Positions 6,318 to 9,885 of a DNA stretch of 9,885 nucleotides are shown in pieces. The position numbers were made by a program, and so were the translations under genes. Below the pieces are notes generated by a model. That model was not told the DNA's origin. It saw only the letters and a program-made list of their open reading frames with translations, and ran no database searches. Each line of letters begins with the position of its first letter. Position 1 is the first letter of the stretch. Source of the DNA: Desulfocapsaceae bacterium (GTDB taxonomy: Bacteria; Desulfobacterota; Desulfobulbia; Desulfobulbales; Desulfocapsaceae); contig JAOZLO010000075.1 of the NCBI GenBank assembly GCA_029934775.1, forward strand, positions 1 through 9,885. Direction: 5' to 3'.

Positions 6318-7796
6318 ATGGAGCTATCAGGAATGGATTACAAACTACTCATCGCCCTCCTCATCCCGCTTATCGCAACTCTCGGGGTCATGTTCAAAGG
6401 CGATAACGAAAATATAAGGGAAGGTATCTCTTCCGTCTCTTCTATTTTGCTCCTTCTCGTTGTTGGCTCTATGATTCCTGCCGTATTGAAGGGTAACACG
6501 CTTTTCTTTCATATGTTCACCATCCTCCCCGGAGTGACTATTGCACTTCGTGCAGATGCAATGTCCATGATCTTTGCCCTTGTGGCATCCTCACTCTGGA
6601 CAATTGCTGTCTTTTATTCCATGGGATATATGCGCAGCTTGAAAGAACATGCACAGACACGGTTCAACGCATGTTTTGCTCTTGCTATCTTCGGTGCAAT
6701 CGGGGTTGCCTTTTCAGATAATCTTTTCACCATGTATCTTTTTTATGAGATTGTCTCAATCTGCACTTATCCACTGGTTGCTCACCATCAGGATGAAGAG
6801 GGTTACAGCGGTGGCAGAAAGTACATTATATATTTAACAACAACGGCAAAAGCTTTTCTGCTGCCTGCAATGATCCTCATATATGTCCTCACCGGCACGC
6901 TCGATTTCGCACCAAACATTTCCACCGGTATTTTTCCACCTGATGTCAACAAGACACTGGTGATTATGCTTTATATTTTCTGTATCTTCGGTTTTGCCAA
7001 AAATGGCATTATGCCTTTTCATCACTGGCTGCCGGGGGCAATGGTTGCACCTACACCCGTTTCAGCCTTGTTACATGCTGTAGCAGTCGTTAAAGTTGGT
7101 GTATTTTGCACTACAAGGGTTATGCTCTATGTCTTTGGCACTGACACAATGCACGCTCTCAATCTTGGCATACCCACTGCTTATTTTGTAAGCTTTACAA
7201 TCCTTGTCGCCTCCATTATCGCCTTGAGTAAAGATAACCTCAAAGCCCGACTTGCCTATTCCACAGTAAGCCAGCTCTCTTATATTATATTAGGTGTCGC
7301 GCTGCTCACTGACCCTGGGATCCAGGGCGGGCTGATTCATATCGTCAACCATGGCTTTGCTAAGATAACTCTGTTTTTTTGTGCCGGTGCAATTTATGTG
7401 ACAAGCCACAAAAAACATATCTCAGAAATGGGAGGATTAGGTAAAACTATGCCCTACACGTTTGCAGCATTTGGTATTGCGTCGTTGAGCATGATTGGAG
7501 CTCCCCCTGTGGCAGGGTTTATAACCAAATGGAATCTGCTTATTGGTTCAGTAGAGGCTCATCAAATTGGTATTCTTCTCATTTTAATTGCCAGCACAAT
7601 ATTAAATGCTGCCTATTTTGCACCTGTTACATATAAGGCTTTTTTTGGAAAAAGACCACCTGGTGAAAAATTTGAAGGCATAAAAGAGGCTCCTCTGTCA
7701 ATGCTCATTCCTATTCTCATAGCATGTGGCGTCTCTGTTATCATTGGTATTTTCCCTAACTTCATGTTGCAATTTGTAAAGGCGGTGACAGGATGA
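6318..7796 (+). CDS. antiporter-like proton-pumping subunit, NuoM/NuoN/MrpD type
   Basis: This 492-aa integral membrane protein has the 14-helix fold of the Mrp/Nuo antiporter family and should form one proton channel of the complex I membrane arm. The key charged residues are all present: E144 in TM5 (L-F-Y-E-I-V), K228 in the broken TM7 (G-F-A-K-N-G-I-M-P-F-H-H-W-L-P-G), K259 in TM8 (H-A-V-A-V-V-K-V-G-V-F), H341/H345/K349 in the TM10 region, and K404 in the broken TM12 (A-G-F-I-T-K-W). There is no long C-terminal lateral helix, so it is not NuoL. The TM8 motif resembles MrpD-like proteins more than classical NuoM. It lies where nuoL normally follows nuoK, three bases after the nuoK stop, with AAAGG (6306-6310) as ribosome site. 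Exact orthology to M or N cannot be settled by eye. Confidence 0.88.
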   Translation: MELSGMDYKLLIALLIPLIATLGVMFKGDNENIREGISSVSSILLLLVVGSMIPAVLKGNTLFFHMFTILPGVTIALRADAMSMIFALVASSLWTIAVFYSMGYMRSLKEHAQTRFNACFALAIFGAIGVAFSDNLFTMYLFYEIVSICTYPLVAHHQDEEGYSGGRKYIIYLTTTAKAFLLPAMILIYVLTGTLDFAPNISTGIFPPDVNKTLVIMLYIFCIFGFAKNGIMPFHHWLPGAMVAPTPVSALLHAVAVVKVGVFCTTRVMLYVFGTDTMHALNLGIPTAYFVSFTILVASIIALSKDNLKARLAYSTVSQLSYIILGVALLTDPGIQGGLIHIVNHGFAKITLFFCAGAIYVTSHKKHISEMGGLGKTMPYTFAAFGIASLSMIGAPPVAGFITKWNLLIGSVEAHQIGILLILIASTILNAAYFAPVTYKAFFGKRPPGEKFEGIKEAPLSMLIPILIACGVSVIIGIFPNFMLQFVKAVTG

Positions 7797-8047
7797 TTAT
7801 AAATATAATCGACTACCTGAAGGAGCGACCTGTGGCGGTAAAATTCTCCTGCTATATCAGCGTAGCTATTATGCTGGTGTGGAGTATTGCCGGGGTTGAC
7901 AAGCATCATGCCCACACCTGGGCCGAAATGTACATCCCCGGCTTCTGGTCTCTATTCGGTCTGGCAGCATGTATTGTCCTTATCTTTTTTGCCAGGTGGT
8001 TTGGTAAGAGCGGAATTATGACCCGGGAGGATTACTATGACAACTAG
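7793..8047 (+). CDS. small two-helix membrane protein of unknown function in the nuo operon
   Basis: I do not recognise a named family for this 84-aa protein. It has two predicted membrane helices, about residues 13-33 and 51-69, joined by a polar loop with D36, K37, H38, H39, H41 and E45. The C-terminal tail is short and charged (T-R-E-D-Y-Y-D-N). Coding status is well supported. The ATG overlaps the upstream stop by four bases and has a purine-rich site (7778-7784) before it. The gene's end overlaps the next start by 11 bases, and the ribosome site of the next gene lies inside it. Its position between two antiporter-like subunits suggests an accessory or structural subunit of the membrane arm, perhaps comparable in role to small supernumerary subunits elsewhere; this is inference. 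I have a weak recollection of similar small proteins beside NuoL-like genes in deltaproteobacteria. Confidence 0.85.
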   Translation: MIINIIDYLKERPVAVKFSCYISVAIMLVWSIAGVDKHHAHTWAEMYIPGFWSLFGLAACIVLIFFARWFGKSGIMTREDYYDN

Positions 8048-9827
8048 TTTCATCCATCCGGCCCTCATTATGATTTTTGGTGCTCTCCTTCTCCCTTTTA
8101 TCAAAGGTCCGTTCAGAAAACCTTATCTTTTCGCAGTACCGTTACTTACACTTCTCAGTGTTGTTTATCTCAGCTGGCATCCCGGTGTATATGGTGTTGT
8201 CACTTTCATGGGAGACTGGACACTCACTTTTGGTCGTGTAGATCGTCTATCAATGGTTTTCGGTTTTATAATGGCTCTTATGGCTGTTATAGGAACCATT
8301 TATGGACTGCATGTAGAAGACAACTGGCAACATATTGCCTCATGGTTCTATGTTGCCGGTTCTCTGGGTGTTATTTACTGTGGTGACTATCTTGTTCTTT
8401 TTCTTTTCTGGGAGATGATGGCCTTTGCCTCAACATTTCTCATCTGGTTCAATAAGGACAAAGGATCCCTGGCTGCCGGTTATCGATATCTTCTGGTGCA
8501 CACTTTTGGAGGAGTGATCCTTCTTTTAGGTTTTGTACTCAGATACCAGGCAACAGGGGATCTCTCTTTTGTTCTACTCAGTGAGGAAAATACTCAACTT
8601 TACACCTGGCTGATCATGGCCGGATTGATGCTTAATGCCGCTGTACCACCTCTTCACTCCTGGTTGCCCGATGCATATAGCAAGGCGACAGTAACCGGTG
8701 CAGTTTTCATGTGCGCCTTCACCACAAAAACAGCTATTTATACTCTTGCCAGGGGATTTGCAGGCTTTGATATCCTTATAATTCTAGGCGTTGTTATGGC
8801 TATTTACGGCATTATCTATGCTATTAATGAGAATGACATTCGCAGACTTCTCGGCTGGGAAATAGTCAGTCAGGTTGGCTACATGGTAGCAGGCGTAGGT
8901 ATTGGCACAGCTCTTGCCATCAATGGTACATGCGCCCACGCCTTTGCACATATTCTTTACAAAGGTTTACTGTTTATGGCGGCAGGAGCAGTAATTCACG
9001 CGACAGGAAAATCTCAATTCACCGATCTTGGCGGTCTCTATAAAAAAATGCCCACCACCTTCTTGTTTATGATAATTGGTGGAATATCTGTATCCGCTTT
9101 TCCTTTTTTCTCAGGCTTTGTAACCAAATCCATGATCATAGCCGCCAGTTTCGAGGAACATCTCCTTATCACTGGATTTCTCCTTACTATGGTCTCAGTT
9201 GGAACTTTTCTGGTAGCTGGTTTGCGCTTACCGTATCTCATATTCTTTGGGGAGAACAGATGCAGTGATGAAACGTGGCAGAATGCTTGCGATCCTCCAT
9301 GGAATATGCAACTCGCAATGATAGCAGCTGGTTTTTTCTGTCTGCTGGTTGGTTCTTATCTGCCCTTTCTCTATAATATGCTGCCTTATACCGATGTTTC
9401 TTTTCATCCTTATGGCGGCTACCACTTAAGCGAAACCCTGCAGATACTCGCTTTTACAGCAATCACATTCTTTTTTCTCAAGGACAAAATTAGGGCAAGG
9501 GCTTCAATCAGCCTTGATCTCGACTGGTTTTACCGCAAGGGAGGGCAGTTTTTTCTCTGGTTTGCCAAAACCCCTGTTCAGTGGCTCGACAATTGCTGGG
9601 GTGCAGCTTACAGGGTTGTTGGTCTCTACACTCTCATGACTACTGCTAGATTTTGGTCATGGTTTGACTGGCATGGTATAGACGGTGTTGTCGACGGGAG
9701 TGCCAGATGTGTCCGAGCTATAGGCCGGAGAGTAACTATCACCCTGCAAAGAGGACAAATCCAGCAGACAATTTATATCAGCGTCACCTTTGCTGCGGTT
9801 CTACTCGCTTCGTATGTCTGGTTATAA
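8037..9827 (+). CDS. NuoL/MrpD-like antiporter subunit with C-terminal lateral-helix tail
   Basis: This 596-aa membrane protein combines an MrpD-like antiporter core (about 1-485) with a C-terminal extension. The extension (about 495-570) is amphipathic, has a G-I-D-G-V-V-D-G stretch (547-554) and a Q-R-G-Q-I-Q segment (571-576), and is followed by a last hydrophobic helix (578-595). This resembles the lateral helix and TM16 of NuoL. Core residues are E126 in TM5 (F-W-E-M-M), K231 in TM8 (T-T-K-T-A-I-Y), H301/H305/K309 and K364 in TM12 (G-F-V-T-K-S). At the TM7 position, five residues before P-L-H-S-W-L-P, N200 stands where lysine is usual; the K231 spacing matches NuoM K265/K234, supporting this alignment. 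GGGAGG (8025-8030) is the ribosome site. The start overlaps the upstream small gene by 11 bases. It probably forms a distal proton channel of the complex. Confidence 0.88.
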   Translation: MTTSFIHPALIMIFGALLLPFIKGPFRKPYLFAVPLLTLLSVVYLSWHPGVYGVVTFMGDWTLTFGRVDRLSMVFGFIMALMAVIGTIYGLHVEDNWQHIASWFYVAGSLGVIYCGDYLVLFLFWEMMAFASTFLIWFNKDKGSLAAGYRYLLVHTFGGVILLLGFVLRYQATGDLSFVLLSEENTQLYTWLIMAGLMLNAAVPPLHSWLPDAYSKATVTGAVFMCAFTTKTAIYTLARGFAGFDILIILGVVMAIYGIIYAINENDIRRLLGWEIVSQVGYMVAGVGIGTALAINGTCAHAFAHILYKGLLFMAAGAVIHATGKSQFTDLGGLYKKMPTTFLFMIIGGISVSAFPFFSGFVTKSMIIAASFEEHLLITGFLLTMVSVGTFLVAGLRLPYLIFFGENRCSDETWQNACDPPWNMQLAMIAAGFFCLLVGSYLPFLYNMLPYTDVSFHPYGGYHLSETLQILAFTAITFFFLKDKIRARASISLDLDWFYRKGGQFFLWFAKTPVQWLDNCWGAAYRVVGLYTLMTTARFWSWFDWHGIDGVVDGSARCVRAIGRRVTITLQRGQIQQTIYISVTFAAVLLASYVWL

Positions 9828-9853
9828 CATTTTGAACTCAAGGATCACTTGTA

Positions 9854-9885
9854 ATGGATCAACTACTGCTTAACTCCGGCTTCCC
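9854..9885 (+). CDS. start of a further operon gene, probably another antiporter-like subunit (partial)
   Basis: An ATG at 9854 opens a frame that runs to the window end (M-D-Q-L-L-L-N-S-G-F-P). AAGGA at 9840-9844 lies nine bases before it, and the gap after the previous stop is 26 bases, in keeping with continuation of the operon. Eleven residues are too few to identify the product. By position a third antiporter-like subunit (NuoM/NuoN type) is expected. Confidence 0.6.
   Translation, partial: MDQLLLNSGF

Larger units (their letters stand above)
1367..9885 (+). other. nuo (complex I) operon, 3' end beyond the window
   Basis: All genes from nuoA onward are on one strand with overlaps or very short gaps: -31, +77, -4, +11, +1, -4, -1, +3, -4, -11 and +26 bases. 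No terminator-like hairpin with T-tract is seen between them, so a single transcript is likely. The order is A-B-C-D-H-I-J-K, then an antiporter-like subunit, a small protein, a second antiporter-like subunit and a further gene. nuoE, nuoF and nuoG are absent from the region shown. Confidence 0.85.

Noticed and set aside
6318..9827. A stand-alone Mrp-type Na+/H+ antiporter operon
   Set aside because: No MrpA, MrpB, MrpE, MrpF or MrpG-like genes are seen, and the genes are coupled directly to nuoK.
1..9885. tRNA genes, CRISPR arrays, insertion sequences or phage genes
   Set aside because: No cloverleaf-like segments, regularly spaced repeats, transposase motifs or terminal inverted repeats were seen.

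Overview
The window holds the 5' two-thirds of a respiratory complex I (NADH-quinone oxidoreductase, nuo) operon on the + strand, with a divergently transcribed LysR-type regulator before it. The organism looks like a Gram-negative anaerobe or facultative anaerobe. The gene set, a NuoD of the H-R-M-H-E-K type and MrpD-like antiporter subunits suggest a Desulfobacterota (deltaproteobacterial, possibly sulfate-reducing) lineage. That taxonomic call is inference from remembered family features, not from a search.

Layout. Bases 1-93 hold no gene; a hairpin plus T-tract there looks like the end of a + strand gene lying outside the window. A LysR-family regulator resembling YeiE occupies 94-1068 on the minus strand. 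The 298-base divergent region 1069-1366 contains a plausible sigma70 promoter for the operon and several short dyads. From 1367 onward every gene is on the + strand and tightly packed, mostly with 1-31 base overlaps or gaps of a few bases: nuoA, nuoB, nuoC, nuoD, nuoH, nuoI, nuoJ, nuoK, a 492-aa antiporter-like subunit, an 84-aa two-helix membrane protein, a 596-aa NuoL/MrpD-like subunit, and the first codons of one more gene (9854 to the window end).

How the parts work together. NuoB, C, D and I form the peripheral Q-module that carries electrons through three 4Fe-4S clusters to quinone. NuoH, A, J and K form the proximal membrane part that links quinone chemistry to proton movement. The two large antiporter-like subunits, and probably a third starting at 9854, form the distal proton-pumping arm.

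What is unusual. The NADH-oxidising N-module genes nuoE, nuoF and nuoG are missing from their usual place between nuoD and nuoH, so the electron donor is not evident from this window. The genes after nuoK do not follow the classical nuoL-M-N pattern. The first is MrpD/NuoM-like with the full set of channel residues. It is followed by a small unrecognised protein with a His-rich loop. The next large subunit has a NuoL-like C-terminal tail but an Asn where the central TM7 lysine normally sits. Most of the window is otherwise ordinary core energy metabolism, and I see no mobile elements, RNA genes, CRISPR arrays or defence systems.
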